Of a DNA stretch of 64,000 bases, positions 26,665-36,334 are shown one piece after another. Below the pieces are notes generated by a model. The model made no database searches. It had not been told where the DNA came from and worked only from the letters and a program-made list of their open reading frames with translations. The DNA comes from Paracoccus sigandri (GTDB lineage Bacteria > Pseudomonadota > Alphaproteobacteria > Rhodobacterales > Rhodobacteraceae). A program made the translations under genes and the position numbers. The stretch covers positions 170,600 through 234,599 of the forward strand of contig NZ_QNRC01000007.1 in assembly GCF_003709565.1 (NCBI RefSeq). Reading direction: 5' to 3'. Each line of letters starts with the position of its first letter. The first letter of the stretch is position 1.

Positions 26665-27996
26665 ATGGACTGGCTGAAAGCCTCGGCGACCCGGCAGGGC
26701 AGGGCGATCATGGCCGGGCTTCTGGATCCCCTGGACCAGACCGAGGCCTATCTGGCCGCCGCCGCCGCCCATCCCGACGGCCGGCGCATCTATGCCCGCA
26801 TGACCGCCGACCGCGCGCGGGCCGAGGCGGTCGCGGCCCATGACCGCGGCAAGGCCGACCTGCGGCGCGGCATCCTGGACGGGGTGGCGATCAGCTGGAA
26901 GGACAATATCGACAGCGCCGGCACCGCGACCGAGGCCGGATCGCGCCTGCTGGAGGGCCGCGTGCCCGCCCGCGACGCGGAATCGCTGGCCCGCGCCAGC
27001 CGGGCGGGGATGATCTGCCTGGGCAAGACCCACATGACCGAGCTGGCCTTTTCCGGCCTGGGGCTGAACCCGAACACCGCCACGCCGCCCAATGCGCTGG
27101 ACCCCGCGCTGGCGCCGGGGGGTTCGTCCTCGGGGGCGGCGGTGTCGGTGGCGATGGGGCTGGCGGCGGCGGCGGTGGGCTCGGATACCGGCGGCTCGAT
27201 CCGCGTGCCGGCCGCCTGGAACGACCTTGCCGGCTTCAAGCCCAGCCACGGGGTCCATCCCGCGGCCGGGGTGGTGCCGCTGTGCCGCCGCTTCGACGTG
27301 GTCGGCCCCATCGCCCGCACGGTCGAGGACTGCGCCGAGATCGTCTCGGTCCTGACCGGCCAGCCGGTGGTCGACCTGAAGGGGACCTCGGCCGCCGGGC
27401 TGCGGCTGATGGTGCTGGAGGATGTGCCCTATCAGGATGCCGAGGACGCCCCGGTCGCGGCTTTCGACGACGCGCTGGACCGGCTGGGCCAGGCCGGCGC
27501 GGTCGTCACCCGCGCCAGCCACCAGAGCGTCGCCCGCGCGATGAAGCTGGCGCCGGTGCTGTTCGCGCCCGAAGCCTATGGCATCTGGCGCGCGCAGATC
27601 GAGGATGCGCCGGAACTGATGTGGACCCCGATCCTGGAGCGTTTCCGCGGCGGGGCCGAGGTCAGCGCCCCCGATTACGTCGCCGGCTGGGAAAGCCTTG
27701 CCCGGCTGCGCCGCGAATGGTCGGCCAAGACCGCCTTCTTCGATGCGGTGGTCCTGCCCACCGTGCCGATCCTGCCGCCGCGCGCCGACCGGCTGATGAA
27801 CGACCAGGACGAATTCGTGCGCGCCAACCTGCTGACGCTGCGCAACACGCGGATCGCCAACCTGCTGGACCTGCCGGCGCTGACCCTGCCGACCGGCCGT
27901 CCCGGCTGCGGCTTCATGCTGATGGGCCATACCGGCGGCGACCGGCACCTGCTGCGCGTGGCCTCGGCCGTCGAGGCGGCGCTTGGCGTCAACTGA
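26665..27996 (+). CDS. Amidase-signature family hydrolase
   Basis: A 443-aa amidase. The Ser-cisSer-Lys triad is visible: Lys in VAISWKDNIDSAG, cis-Ser in APGGSSSGAAVSVA, and the nucleophile in SDTGGSIRVPAAW. It may be a general amide hydrolase; the GatA-like glutaminase role is less likely because no gatC/gatB is adjacent. Substrate unknown. Confidence 0.89.
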   Translation: MDWLKASATRQGRAIMAGLLDPLDQTEAYLAAAAAHPDGRRIYARMTADRARAEAVAAHDRGKADLRRGILDGVAISWKDNIDSAGTATEAGSRLLEGRVPARDAESLARASRAGMICLGKTHMTELAFSGLGLNPNTATPPNALDPALAPGGSSSGAAVSVAMGLAAAAVGSDTGGSIRVPAAWNDLAGFKPSHGVHPAAGVVPLCRRFDVVGPIARTVEDCAEIVSVLTGQPVVDLKGTSAAGLRLMVLEDVPYQDAEDAPVAAFDDALDRLGQAGAVVTRASHQSVARAMKLAPVLFAPEAYGIWRAQIEDAPELMWTPILERFRGGAEVSAPDYVAGWESLARLRREWSAKTAFFDAVVLPTVPILPPRADRLMNDQDEFVRANLLTLRNTRIANLLDLPALTLPTGRPGCGFMLMGHTGGDRHLLRVASAVEAALGVN

Positions 27997-28093
27997 TTGG
28001 CGCTCTTTTTCGGCCTTTGGCTGGACGCAAGCGCCCGATGACGCTAATGTTTGGGGTAATAAACGGGGCAAAGACCCCGAAAGCGAGGCAGAG

Positions 28094-29296
28094 ATGGCAT
28101 TCCCCGAGCGGTTCTCGAACCTGCCGGAATACGCGTTCCCGCGCCTGCGGGCGCTGTTGTCGGACATTCGGCCCGGTGCGGCCGATCCGGTGGTGATGAC
28201 CATCGGAGAGCCGCGCCATGCCATGCCGCCCTTCGTGGCCGAGGTCATGGCCGCCCATATCGGTGATTTCGCGAAATACCCGGTGAACGAGGGCACGCCG
28301 GGCCTTCTGGAGGCGATCTCGGGCTGGCTGGGGCGGCGCTACGGGCTGGATGTCGCGCCGGACCGGATCATGGCGCTGAACGGCACGCGCGAGGGGCTGT
28401 TCAATGCCGGGCTGGCGCTGTGCCCGGAACAGAAGAACGGGCAGCGGCCCGTGGTGCTGGTGCCGAACCCCTTCTATCAGGTCTATGCCGTGGCCGCCGC
28501 CGCCGTCCAGGCCGAACCCGTCTTCGTGCCCGCCACGCCGGAAACCGGGCATCTGCCCGATTATGCCGGCCTGCCGCCGGAGGTGCTGGACCGGGTGGCG
28601 CTGGCCTATCTCTGCTCGCCCGCCAATCCGCAGGGCGCGGTGGCGGACCGGGATTACCTGCAAACGCTGGTCGCGCTGGCCGAGCGCCACGATTTCCTGA
28701 TCCTGGCCGACGAATGCTATTCCGAGATCTGGCGCGACGCCCCGCCGCCGGGCGCGCTGGCGGTGGCCACGGAAATGGGCCATCCCGACCGGGTGGTGAT
28801 GTTCAACTCGCTCTCCAAGCGCTCGAACCTGCCGGGGCTGCGCTCGGGCTTCGCGGCGGGGGGCGTGGCGCAGGTCGCCCAGATGCGGCGGCTGCGCAGC
28901 TATGCGGGGGCGCCGCTGCCCCTGCCCGCGCAGGCCGTCAGCGAGGCCGCCTGGCGCGACGAGGATCACGTCACCACCAGCCGCGAGCTGTATCAGCAGA
29001 AATACCGCATCGCCGACCGGGTGCTGGGCAACGTGCCCGGCTATCGCCCGGTCCAGGGCGGGTTCTTCCTGTGGCTGCCGGTCGCCGATGGCGAGGCGGC
29101 GGCCCGGAAACTGTGGGCGCAGGCGGGCATCCAGGTCCTGCCGGGCGCCTATCTGTCGCGCGAGGTCGGGGGCGTCAATCCGGGCGCGGGCTTCATCCGC
29201 GTGGCGCTGGTCGACACGCCCCAGGCGACCGAGGCCGCGCTGCTCCGGCTGCGCGACGTGCTATATGACGACGAAGAAGCGTTCGGGGAAGGGTAA
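28094..29296 (+). CDS. Class I/II PLP aminotransferase
   Basis: A 400-aa fold-type I aminotransferase. The start [19 protein letters not shown] and IGEPRH are typical of the N-terminal arm; PLP lysine lies in [17 protein letters not shown] and the substrate Arg in [11 protein letters not shown]. It resembles the succinyldiaminopimelate aminotransferase (DapC-like) group found before ftsK in related bacteria, but this is not proved. The ftsK gene follows after 4 bp. Confidence 0.88.
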   Translation: MAFPERFSNLPEYAFPRLRALLSDIRPGAADPVVMTIGEPRHAMPPFVAEVMAAHIGDFAKYPVNEGTPGLLEAISGWLGRRYGLDVAPDRIMALNGTREGLFNAGLALCPEQKNGQRPVVLVPNPFYQVYAVAAAAVQAEPVFVPATPETGHLPDYAGLPPEVLDRVALAYLCSPANPQGAVADRDYLQTLVALAERHDFLILADECYSEIWRDAPPPGALAVATEMGHPDRVVMFNSLSKRSNLPGLRSGFAAGGVAQVAQMRRLRSYAGAPLPLPAQAVSEAAWRDEDHVTTSRELYQQKYRIADRVLGNVPGYRPVQGGFFLWLPVADGEAAARKLWAQAGIQVLPGAYLSREVGGVNPGAGFIRVALVDTPQATEAALLRLRDVLYDDEEAFGEG

Positions 29297-29300
29297 CGGC

Positions 29301-31970
29301 ATGGCAAGCTGGCACGCGAAGCAACGCGATCCGCTTTTCGATCAGAACACGCAGGCGGCGCTGGAGCGGCGCGGCAAGGAACTGGCGGGCGCGGGCCTGG
29401 TGGTTCTGGGCGTCCTGGTCGCGATGCTGCTGTCAAGCTGGTCGGCCGACGATCCCAGCTTCCTGTCGGCCACGGACGAACCGGCGCAGAACTATCTGGG
29501 CGCGATCGGCGCCTATATCGCCTCGCCGCTGATGATGATCGCCGGCTATGGGTCCTGGATGCTGGTCCTGGGCGCCGCGGTCTGGGGCCTGCGGCTGATG
29601 CTGCACCGGGGCGAGGACCGCATCATGCGGGCGATCTTCCTGCCGATCGCGGTGGCGCTGGCCTCGGTCTATTGCAGCACGCTGGCACCGGGGCCGGACT
29701 GGCAGCAGAATTACGGGCTGGGCGGGCATTTCGGCGACATGGTGATGGGCGCGATGCTGAACCTGCTGCCGATGAAGGCCTCGATCGGCATCCGGCTGGC
29801 GACGCTGCTGGTCGCGGCCGGGCTGGTCGCCTTCCTGGCCTTCGTGCTGGGCTTCGAGCGGGCCGAGCTGCGCGGCATCTGGCGGCGCTTCCTGGTCGGG
29901 CTGGTCACCGCCTTCGACATCGCCCTGCGGCTGGCCGGGCGCGGCGCGCAGCTGTCCGAGGGCGTCGCCCGCAAGCTGCGCCAGCGCCGCGCCGTCCCCG
30001 CCCCGGCCGAGCGGACGGCGGCTGCCGCGCCCCGTTCCGCGCCGCGCATCACCGGGCTGTTCGCTCGTCGCAACGCGGATGCCGAGGCCGAACTGCTGGA
30101 CGACAGGCTGCCCGAGCCCGAGCTGATCGAGCGTGACGCCGATTACGACGGCGACGCGCCCTCGGCCGACGAGGTCAGCGGCCGGATCTCGGACGCGATC
30201 CGCAACCGGGCGGGCAAGCCCTCGGTCCTGGCGGCGGTGGCGGCGCGCCTGGCCCGCGACAAGGACCGCGCCCCGCTGCCCGCCGATCCGGCGGCCGATG
30301 ACGCCGAGGACGATCACGACGCGGAACGCATCGAGCCCGCGCCCTTCGGCGCCGATACCCGGCGCGTGGTGGTGCCGCCCTTGCGCAAGCCCTCGGCCGC
30401 GCCCTCGCGCCAGGCCCGCGCCGAGGCCGAGCCGCAGATGCGCTTCGACGATGCCTATGCCGATTACGAAGTGCCGCCGCTGGGGCTGCTGACGGCGCCG
30501 GCGACCAGCAGCCAGCCGTCGATGTCGCAGGAATCGCTGATGGAAAACGCCCGGATGCTGGAGGCGGTGCTGGACGATTACGGCGTCAAGGGCCAGATCA
30601 CCGAGGTCCGCCCCGGCCCGGTGGTCACGCTTTACGAGCTGGAGCCGGCACCGGGCCTGAAGGCCAGCCGCGTCATCGGGCTGTCCGACGACATCGCGCG
30701 CTCGATGTCGGCGCTGTCGGCGCGGGTTTCCACCGTGCCGGGCCGCACCGTGATCGGGATCGAGCTGCCCAATGCACGGCGCGAAAAGGTGCTGCTGCGC
30801 GAGATCCTGGCCAGCCGCGCCTTCGGCGACGGCACCCAGCCGCTGCCGCTGGCGCTTGGCAAGGATATCGGCGGCGATCCGGTGGTGGCGAACCTTGCCA
30901 AGATGCCCCACCTGCTGATCGCCGGGACCACGGGGTCCGGCAAGTCGGTGGCGATCAACACCATGATCCTGTCGCTGCTGTATAAGCTGACGCCGGACGA
31001 ATGCCGGCTGATCATGATCGACCCGAAGATGCTGGAACTGTCGGTCTATGACGGCATCCCGCATCTGCTGTCGCCTGTCGTCACCGATCCCAAGAAGGCC
31101 GTGGTCGCGCTGAAATGGGTCGTCGGAGAGATGGAGGACCGTTACCGCAAGATGTCCAAGATGGGCGTGCGCAACATCGAGGGCTATAACGGCCGCGTTC
31201 GCGAGGCGCTGTCGAAGAACGAGATGTTCAAGCGCACCGTCCAGACCGGCTTCGACGAGGATACCGGCGAGCCGGTCTTCGAGACCGAGGAATTCCAGCC
31301 CGAGACCTTCCCCTATATCGTCGTCATCGTCGACGAGATGGCCGACCTGATGATGGTCGCGGGCAAGGAGATCGAGGCCTGCATCCAGCGCCTGGCGCAG
31401 ATGGCGCGGGCCTCGGGGATCCACCTGATCATGGCGACGCAGCGGCCTTCGGTCGACGTGATCACCGGCACGATCAAGGCAAACTTCCCGACCCGGATCT
31501 CCTTCCAGGTCACCTCCAAGATCGACAGCCGCACCATCCTGGGCGAGCAGGGGGCCGAGCAGCTGCTGGGCCAGGGCGACATGCTGTATATGGGCAACGG
31601 CGCGCGGATCACCCGCATCCACGGCCCCTTCGTCAGCGACGAGGAGGTCGAGGAGGTGGTGAACCACCTGAAATCCTTCGGCCCGCCCTCCTACCAGTCC
31701 GGTGTCGTGGAAGGCCCCGACGACGAGAAGGCCGACAATATCGACGCCGTTCTGGGCCTGGGCGGCGGCGATGGCGGCGACGACGCGCTTTATGACCAGG
31801 CGGTGATGATCGTGGCCAAGGACCGCAAATGCTCGACCTCCTACATCCAGCGCAAGCTGGCCATCGGCTATAACAAGGCCGCGCGGCTGGTCGAGCAGAT
31901 GGAGGAACAGGGCGTGGTTTCGCCGGCCAACCATGTCGGCAAGCGCGAGGTTCTGGTGCCCGAGGTCTGA
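29301..31970 (+). CDS. ftsK: DNA translocase FtsK
   Basis: An 889-aa FtsK that couples chromosome segregation to division. Four hydrophobic segments lie in the first 190 residues, then a charged, proline-rich linker (about 230-400). The motor domain carries Walker A ([13 protein letters not shown]) and Walker B ([14 protein letters not shown]), and the C-terminal gamma winged helix ([28 protein letters not shown]) recognises KOPS-type sites. Full length. Confidence 0.97.
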   Translation: MASWHAKQRDPLFDQNTQAALERRGKELAGAGLVVLGVLVAMLLSSWSADDPSFLSATDEPAQNYLGAIGAYIASPLMMIAGYGSWMLVLGAAVWGLRLMLHRGEDRIMRAIFLPIAVALASVYCSTLAPGPDWQQNYGLGGHFGDMVMGAMLNLLPMKASIGIRLATLLVAAGLVAFLAFVLGFERAELRGIWRRFLVGLVTAFDIALRLAGRGAQLSEGVARKLRQRRAVPAPAERTAAAAPRSAPRITGLFARRNADAEAELLDDRLPEPELIERDADYDGDAPSADEVSGRISDAIRNRAGKPSVLAAVAARLARDKDRAPLPADPAADDAEDDHDAERIEPAPFGADTRRVVVPPLRKPSAAPSRQARAEAEPQMRFDDAYADYEVPPLGLLTAPATSSQPSMSQESLMENARMLEAVLDDYGVKGQITEVRPGPVVTLYELEPAPGLKASRVIGLSDDIARSMSALSARVSTVPGRTVIGIELPNARREKVLLREILASRAFGDGTQPLPLALGKDIGGDPVVANLAKMPHLLIAGTTGSGKSVAINTMILSLLYKLTPDECRLIMIDPKMLELSVYDGIPHLLSPVVTDPKKAVVALKWVVGEMEDRYRKMSKMGVRNIEGYNGRVREALSKNEMFKRTVQTGFDEDTGEPVFETEEFQPETFPYIVVIVDEMADLMMVAGKEIEACIQRLAQMARASGIHLIMATQRPSVDVITGTIKANFPTRISFQVTSKIDSRTILGEQGAEQLLGQGDMLYMGNGARITRIHGPFVSDEEVEEVVNHLKSFGPPSYQSGVVEGPDDEKADNIDAVLGLGGGDGGDDALYDQAVMIVAKDRKCSTSYIQRKLAIGYNKAARLVEQMEEQGVVSPANHVGKREVLVPEV

Positions 31971-31991
31971 GGCGGCTATACCTGCCCCGAC

Positions 31992-32732
31992 ATGACGATC
32001 TGGCACCTTCATCCGCTGAACGCCCGCCATGGGCTGACGACGATCCTGTCGGAACTGCGCGCCGCCTCGCGCCGGGCGGTGGCGCTGGCCAGGGCCCATG
32101 CCGAGCTGCCCGATTTCGACCTGGTGGTGACGCCGGTTCTGGGCGGCGGCGTGCCGCGCTGGGGCGTCGGCGGCCGCACGCCCTCGGCCGGGCTGGTCGA
32201 GATCACCCTGGACCCGGCGCGCTTCGATCCCGACCTGCTGATCCGCACGCTGGTGCATGAATTCCACCACCTGATCCGCTGGGACGGGCCGGGCTATGGC
32301 AAGTCCCTGGGCGAGGCGCTGGTCAGCGAGGGGCTGGCCGGCCATTTCGTGCTGCAGGTGCTGGGCGGCGCGCCCGATCCCTGGGACGCGACGGTCCCGG
32401 CTCCGGGGGTGGCGCGCATGGCGATGAACGAATGGGCGCGGCGCGATTACGATCATGCGCGCTGGTTCTTCGGCAAGGGCGATCTGCGCAATGCGACCGG
32501 CTACGGGCTGGGCCATCGCCTCCTGGCCGAGCATCTGGCCCAGAATCCCGGTGCCGACCCGGTGGCGCTGGCCCATGCGGCGGCCGAAGGCTTCCGGCCC
32601 GCCCTGCGCCAGCTGGTGGCTGCCGACAAGGCGGCGGAGGCCGAGGAAACGGCGGATCAGGAGGGCGCGGCGGATAGCGGTGCGGCGGATAGCGGTGCAG
32701 AGGCGGGCTGGGACGGCGCGGCGGGCAGCTAG
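31992..32732 (+). CDS. DUF2268-type putative zinc protease
   Basis: A 246-aa protein with the zincin motif VHEFHHLIRWDGPGYGKSLGEALVSEG, i.e. HEXXH followed by a third Glu ligand, as in the YjaZ/DUF2268 family. No signal peptide is evident. The C-terminus is an acidic, alanine-rich tail containing a 15-bp tandem repeat (ADSGAADSGA). It is convergent with the rhomboid gene, one base apart. Confidence 0.82.
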   Translation: MTIWHLHPLNARHGLTTILSELRAASRRAVALARAHAELPDFDLVVTPVLGGGVPRWGVGGRTPSAGLVEITLDPARFDPDLLIRTLVHEFHHLIRWDGPGYGKSLGEALVSEGLAGHFVLQVLGGAPDPWDATVPAPGVARMAMNEWARRDYDHARWFFGKGDLRNATGYGLGHRLLAEHLAQNPGADPVALAHAAAEGFRPALRQLVAADKAAEAEETADQEGAADSGAADSGAEAGWDGAAGS

Positions 32733-32733
32733 G

Positions 32734-33375
32734 TCAGCGCGCGGTCCTGGCGACGCGGAAGCCGGCCGCGACCAGCCCGACCAGCAGCCCCGCGACGGCG
32801 CCGCCCAGATGCGCCTGCCAGGCGATCTGCGGCATCATCAGCGTCAGCGCCACGTTCAGCCCCAGCACCACCGCCACCGCGCGCCAGACCGGCCGCATCG
32901 AGCGCCCGGTGCGGAAGCGCCAGATCCCGCCATAGCCGAACAGCGCCCCCGCCAGCCCGAAGACCGCGCCCGAGGCGCCGATCATCGGCCCGCCGGCGGG
33001 ATCCATCCAGCCATAGGTGGCCGCGGCCGCGACCTGGCTTGCCGCATAGGACAGCGCCATCAGCCGCGCCGGCATCAGCCGCCACAGCTCTCGGGCCACG
33101 GCGGCCAGCGAGACCATGTTCATCCCCAGGTGCAGCAGCCCGGCATGAAGGAAGCCGTAGGTGAGAAACATCGCCGCGCCCTGGCCGGGAAAGACCCCCA
33201 GCCCGCCATGCATCAGCACCGACCAGAAGGCGCCGTAAAGCACCGCCCCGTTGCGTGCCTGGGCCCAGCCGAGCGTGTCGGCCAGCAGCAGCAGGCCCTC
33301 GGCCAGGCAGCACAGAAGGATGATGGCGCTGACCCAGCGCGGGAATTGCGGCGCATTCTCGGACATGGTCATCAC
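32734..33375 (-). CDS. Rhomboid-family intramembrane serine protease
   Basis: A 213-aa polytopic membrane protein. The catalytic Ser lies in GASGAVFGLAGALFGYG, the catalytic His in WQAHLGGAVAGLLVG, and the HXXXN-type HLGMNMVSLAAV segment is present. The start may be the first ATG at 33375 or the third (MSENAPQF). Substrate unknown. Confidence 0.9.
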   Translation of the reverse strand: MMTMSENAPQFPRWVSAIILLCCLAEGLLLLADTLGWAQARNGAVLYGAFWSVLMHGGLGVFPGQGAAMFLTYGFLHAGLLHLGMNMVSLAAVARELWRLMPARLMALSYAASQVAAAATYGWMDPAGGPMIGASGAVFGLAGALFGYGGIWRFRTGRSMRPVWRAVAVVLGLNVALTLMMPQIAWQAHLGGAVAGLLVGLVAAGFRVARTAR

Positions 33376-33435
33376 AGTTAGGCGGCGCGCGGCGGCATTG
33401 CAATGGCAGGGCGCAATGGCAGGGCGGCGCCGGGC

Positions 33436-33690
33436 CTAGTCCTCGGCCTTGATCTGCCGGGCCTCGTCGATCAGCATGATCGGGATGCCGGCGCGGATCG
33501 GAAAGGCCAGCCCGGCCGCGCGCGAGACCAGTTCCTGCCGGGCGGCGTCGTAATGCAGCGTGGCATGGGTGACGGGGCAGACCAGCGCCTCCAGCATGTG
33601 GCGGTCGAAGCCGGGATGGTCGCCGCCGGTTGTGGGGCCGGTTGTGGGACCGGTGTCGGGGTCCGTGTCGGGCTTTGTGTCGGGGGTCAT
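33436..33690 (-). CDS. Trm112-family small zinc-ribbon-like protein with repetitive N-terminus
   Basis: An 84-aa protein. The core [21 protein letters not shown] through [18 protein letters not shown] matches the bacterial Trm112/YcaR family, normally about 60 aa. The first 25 residues are a Pro/Thr/Asp/Gly tandem repeat ([16 protein letters not shown]) made by a roughly 12-bp DNA repeat. The start overlaps the LON-like gene stop by ATGA. Confidence 0.86.
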   Translation of the reverse strand: MTPDTKPDTDPDTGPTTGPTTGGDHPGFDRHMLEALVCPVTHATLHYDAARQELVSRAAGLAFPIRAGIPIMLIDEARQIKAED

Positions 33691-34313
33691 TGCAGTCGCT
33701 CCTCGTTGTCGCCGCCGCGCAGGGCGAATTCGATCAGCCCCTCCAGCAATTCGCGCCGGTCGCCAAGGGTGGGGCTTTCCAGAAGCGCCTGCTTGTCGCT
33801 GCTGGAAAAGGGCAGCATCATCGACAGCGAATTGACCAGCACCTCGTCATCGGCCTTTTCGGCAGCCTCCCAGTCGGTGGACAGCTCATGCGCCTCCATG
33901 TAGCGGCGCAGCAGGGAAAACAGCCGGTCGCGCTGCATCCGGGGATCGGTCTCGGGCGTGCCCAGGTCGCGCTGGAAGTCGCCGAATTCGACCAGGCCGC
34001 GCAGATAGGGGGCGAAGCCTTCCTCGGCCTGCTGCAGCCGGAAGCGCGAGATCGCCCTGAGCGAGATCATCATCCGCCCGTCATCGCCCTCGGAAAAGGC
34101 GATCACCCGCCCCGCGCAGCCGATGCTGGCCAGCGCCGCGCCGTCGGGCTGGATCATGCCGATCATCCGGTGGTCGGTCTTCAGCGTGTCTTCCAGCATC
34201 TGCAGATAGCGCGGCTCGAAGATGTGCAGCGGCAGGCGCGCCCGCGGCATCAGCACCGTGCCCGGCAGGGGGAACAGCGGCAGGCGCTCCGGCAGGTCGA
34301 AATGCGGAACCAT
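33687..34313 (-). CDS. LON substrate-binding-domain protein
   Basis: A 208-aa protein that is only the N-terminal LON domain without ATPase or protease parts. It begins [30 protein letters not shown], as in YbaC/YpdB-like stand-alone members, and continues [21 protein letters not shown]. It may have a substrate-recognition or chaperone role. TGATG coupling with the thioredoxin gene upstream and ATGA with Trm112 downstream puts three genes in one operon. Confidence 0.88.
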   Translation of the reverse strand: MVPHFDLPERLPLFPLPGTVLMPRARLPLHIFEPRYLQMLEDTLKTDHRMIGMIQPDGAALASIGCAGRVIAFSEGDDGRMMISLRAISRFRLQQAEEGFAPYLRGLVEFGDFQRDLGTPETDPRMQRDRLFSLLRRYMEAHELSTDWEAAEKADDEVLVNSLSMMLPFSSSDKQALLESPTLGDRRELLEGLIEFALRGGDNEERLQ

Positions 34314-35227
34314 CAGGCGAAGATCAGCGAGGACAGCCTGCGCCGGCCCTTCTGGCCGATCGGATCGGTGGGTTTCAGGCTGTCGAAGATGGTCAGCAGC
34401 TGCGCCTTGGCGGCGCCGTCGTTCCAGTCGCGGTCGCGGCGGAAACTGTCCAGCAGCACCTCGACCGCCTCCTCGATGCGGCCGGCGGCATAGAGCGCCT
34501 GGGCATAGTCCAGCCGCGCCTGCTGGTCGTCCGGATCGGCCTGAACCCGGGCCTGCAGGTCGCCCAGGGGACCGGCATTCGCGGCCTGCTGGGCCAGCTG
34601 CAGCTGGGCGCGGGCGGCCTCGACCGGGGCCGCGCCCGAGATGGCGGCGGGGACCTGCGACAGCGCCTCGGCGGCGGCATCACCCTCGCCGGCGGCCAGA
34701 TGGGCGCGGACCAGCCCGCCCCAGGCCTCGGCATTCTCGGGCTCTTCGCCGATGATCGCGGCGAAGGTCTCGGCGGCATCGGAAGCCGCGCCCTCCTCCA
34801 GCATCTGCTCGGCCGCGGCCAGCGCATCGGCCAGCCCGCCGTCATCGCCGCCAAGCGCCGCCAGCTTGTCCACGAACTGCCTGATCTGGCTTTGCGGCAC
34901 CGCGCCCTGGAAGGCATCGACCGGGCGGCCCTGGAAGAAGGCGTAGACGGTCGGGATCGACTGGACGCGCAGCTGCGCGGCGATCATCTGGCTTTCGTCG
35001 ACATTGACCTTGGCCATGCGGACCCGGCCCTTGTGGCGGGCGACCTCGGATTCCAGCTGGGGGCCGAGCGTCTTGCAGGGGCCGCACCAGGGCGCCCAGA
35101 AATCGACGATGACCGGCACTTCCATGGATTTCTCGACCACTTCGGCCATGAAATCGGCTTCGGTCACGTCCTTGATGAAATCGGCGGGTTGCGGCGCGTT
35201 GGCGGCGCCTTCGAACAGCATGGTCAT
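34313..35227 (-). CDS. Thioredoxin-TPR protein (CnoX-like)
   Basis: A 304-aa cytoplasmic protein. An N-terminal thioredoxin domain carries VDFWAPWCGPCKTLGPQL with an intact CGPC, and the C-terminal half consists of tetratricopeptide-like helices (AEQMLEEGAASDAAETFAAI and later units). E. coli CnoX (YbbN), with an altered active site, is a chaperedoxin for GroEL clients; here both cysteines are present, as in Caulobacter-type homologues. ATG at 35227 or 35221. Confidence 0.88.
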   Translation of the reverse strand: MTMLFEGAANAPQPADFIKDVTEADFMAEVVEKSMEVPVIVDFWAPWCGPCKTLGPQLESEVARHKGRVRMAKVNVDESQMIAAQLRVQSIPTVYAFFQGRPVDAFQGAVPQSQIRQFVDKLAALGGDDGGLADALAAAEQMLEEGAASDAAETFAAIIGEEPENAEAWGGLVRAHLAAGEGDAAAEALSQVPAAISGAAPVEAARAQLQLAQQAANAGPLGDLQARVQADPDDQQARLDYAQALYAAGRIEEAVEVLLDSFRRDRDWNDGAAKAQLLTIFDSLKPTDPIGQKGRRRLSSLIFA

Positions 35228-35322
35228 GTCGTCCCCAAGCGAGTTGGCAGGAATTCGGTTGGCGGCAATATGGGGCGTCCGGGGCGCGAACGGAAGGGCG
35301 GATTGCCTGCCGGTCGCCGGAA

Positions 35323-35385
35323 GGGGGGCGCTGCCCCCCGTCGCGTGCCGCGACTCCCCCCGGGATATTTGCGCCAAGATGAAGG
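35323..35385 (+). repeat. Hairpin-core repeat, copy e
   Basis: Two perfect stems (GGGGGGC/GCCCCCC, 35323-35339; GTCGCG/CGCGAC, 35340-35354), a C-tract and the core GGGATATTTGCGCCAAGATG. It lies between xth and the thioredoxin gene but points against both. Confidence 0.82.
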
Positions 35386-35392
35386 GGCGGGG

Positions 35393-36178
35393 TCAGAGGT
35401 CGAAGCTGGCGAAGACCGGGACGTGGTCGCTGGGTTTTTCCCAGCCGCGCACCGGGCGCAGGATGCGGCTGCCATGGCCGGCATTGGCGATGTCGGGGCT
35501 GGCCCAGACATGGTCCAGCCGGCGGCCCTTGTCGGCGGCGTCCCAGTCGCGGGCGCGATAGCTCCACCAGGAATAGAGCAGCCCGTCGGGAATGTCCTTG
35601 CGGGTGATGTCGACCCATTTGCCGGCATCCTGCGCCGACAGCAGGTGATCGACCTCGATCGGCGTATGGCTGACGATCTTCAGGAGCTGCTTGTGCGACC
35701 AGACGTCGTCCTCGCGCGGGGCGATGTTCAGGTCGCCGACCAGGATCGAGCGTTCCGGGCGGTCGGCATGGAAGACGTCGCGCATCTCAGCCACGAAATC
35801 CAGCTTCTGGCCGAATTTCGGGTTCAGCTCGCGGTCGGGGATGTCGCCGCCGGCCGGCACATACATGTTGTGGATCACCACGCCGTTTTCCAGCCGCGCC
35901 GCGACATGGCGGGCATGGCCCAGCCGGGCATAGTCGCGGTCGCCCGCATCCTCGATCGGCAGGCGCGACAGGATGGCGACGCCGTTATAGCCCTTCTGGC
36001 CGCGCGCGACGATATGGTTGTAGCCGAGGGCGCGGAAGGCCTCGAGCGGGATCTTCTCGACCGGGGACTTGCATTCCTGCAGGCACAGGATGTCGGGCGA
36101 TTCCTCTTGCAGCAGGCGGGCGACCAGCCCTTCGCGCAGGCGGATCGAGTTGATGTTCCAGGTGGCGATGGTGAACAT
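35393..36178 (-). CDS. xth: Exodeoxyribonuclease III
   Basis: A 261-aa AP endonuclease / 3'-5' exonuclease for base excision repair. Family residues are in TWNINSIRLREG, CLQECKSPVEKIP, GDLNIAPREDDVW and the terminal SDHVPVFASFDL. Start at 36178 with an AGGAGC-type site before it. The operon continues towards the thioredoxin-TPR gene across repeat copy e. Confidence 0.95.
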   Translation of the reverse strand: MFTIATWNINSIRLREGLVARLLQEESPDILCLQECKSPVEKIPLEAFRALGYNHIVARGQKGYNGVAILSRLPIEDAGDRDYARLGHARHVAARLENGVVIHNMYVPAGGDIPDRELNPKFGQKLDFVAEMRDVFHADRPERSILVGDLNIAPREDDVWSHKQLLKIVSHTPIEVDHLLSAQDAGKWVDITRKDIPDGLLYSWWSYRARDWDAADKGRRLDHVWASPDIANAGHGSRILRPVRGWEKPSDHVPVFASFDL

Positions 36179-36334
36179 GGCGGGGCTCCTTTGCGCCAGA
36201 ACCTAGCCGCCGGGCCGCCCGCTGTCGAGGCGGGGGGAAAATCGGGGCGCGGAGAAATCGGGGCGATTCCGTTGGTTTTCGGCGGGGCCGGGCGCTAAGC
36301 AGGGGTGTCATCGGCTTTCCGGGAAGGGCGGACC

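Noticed and set aside
29433..32576. 1047-codon minus-strand open frame
   Set aside because: Antisense to ftsK, which has clear motifs; low-complexity translation.
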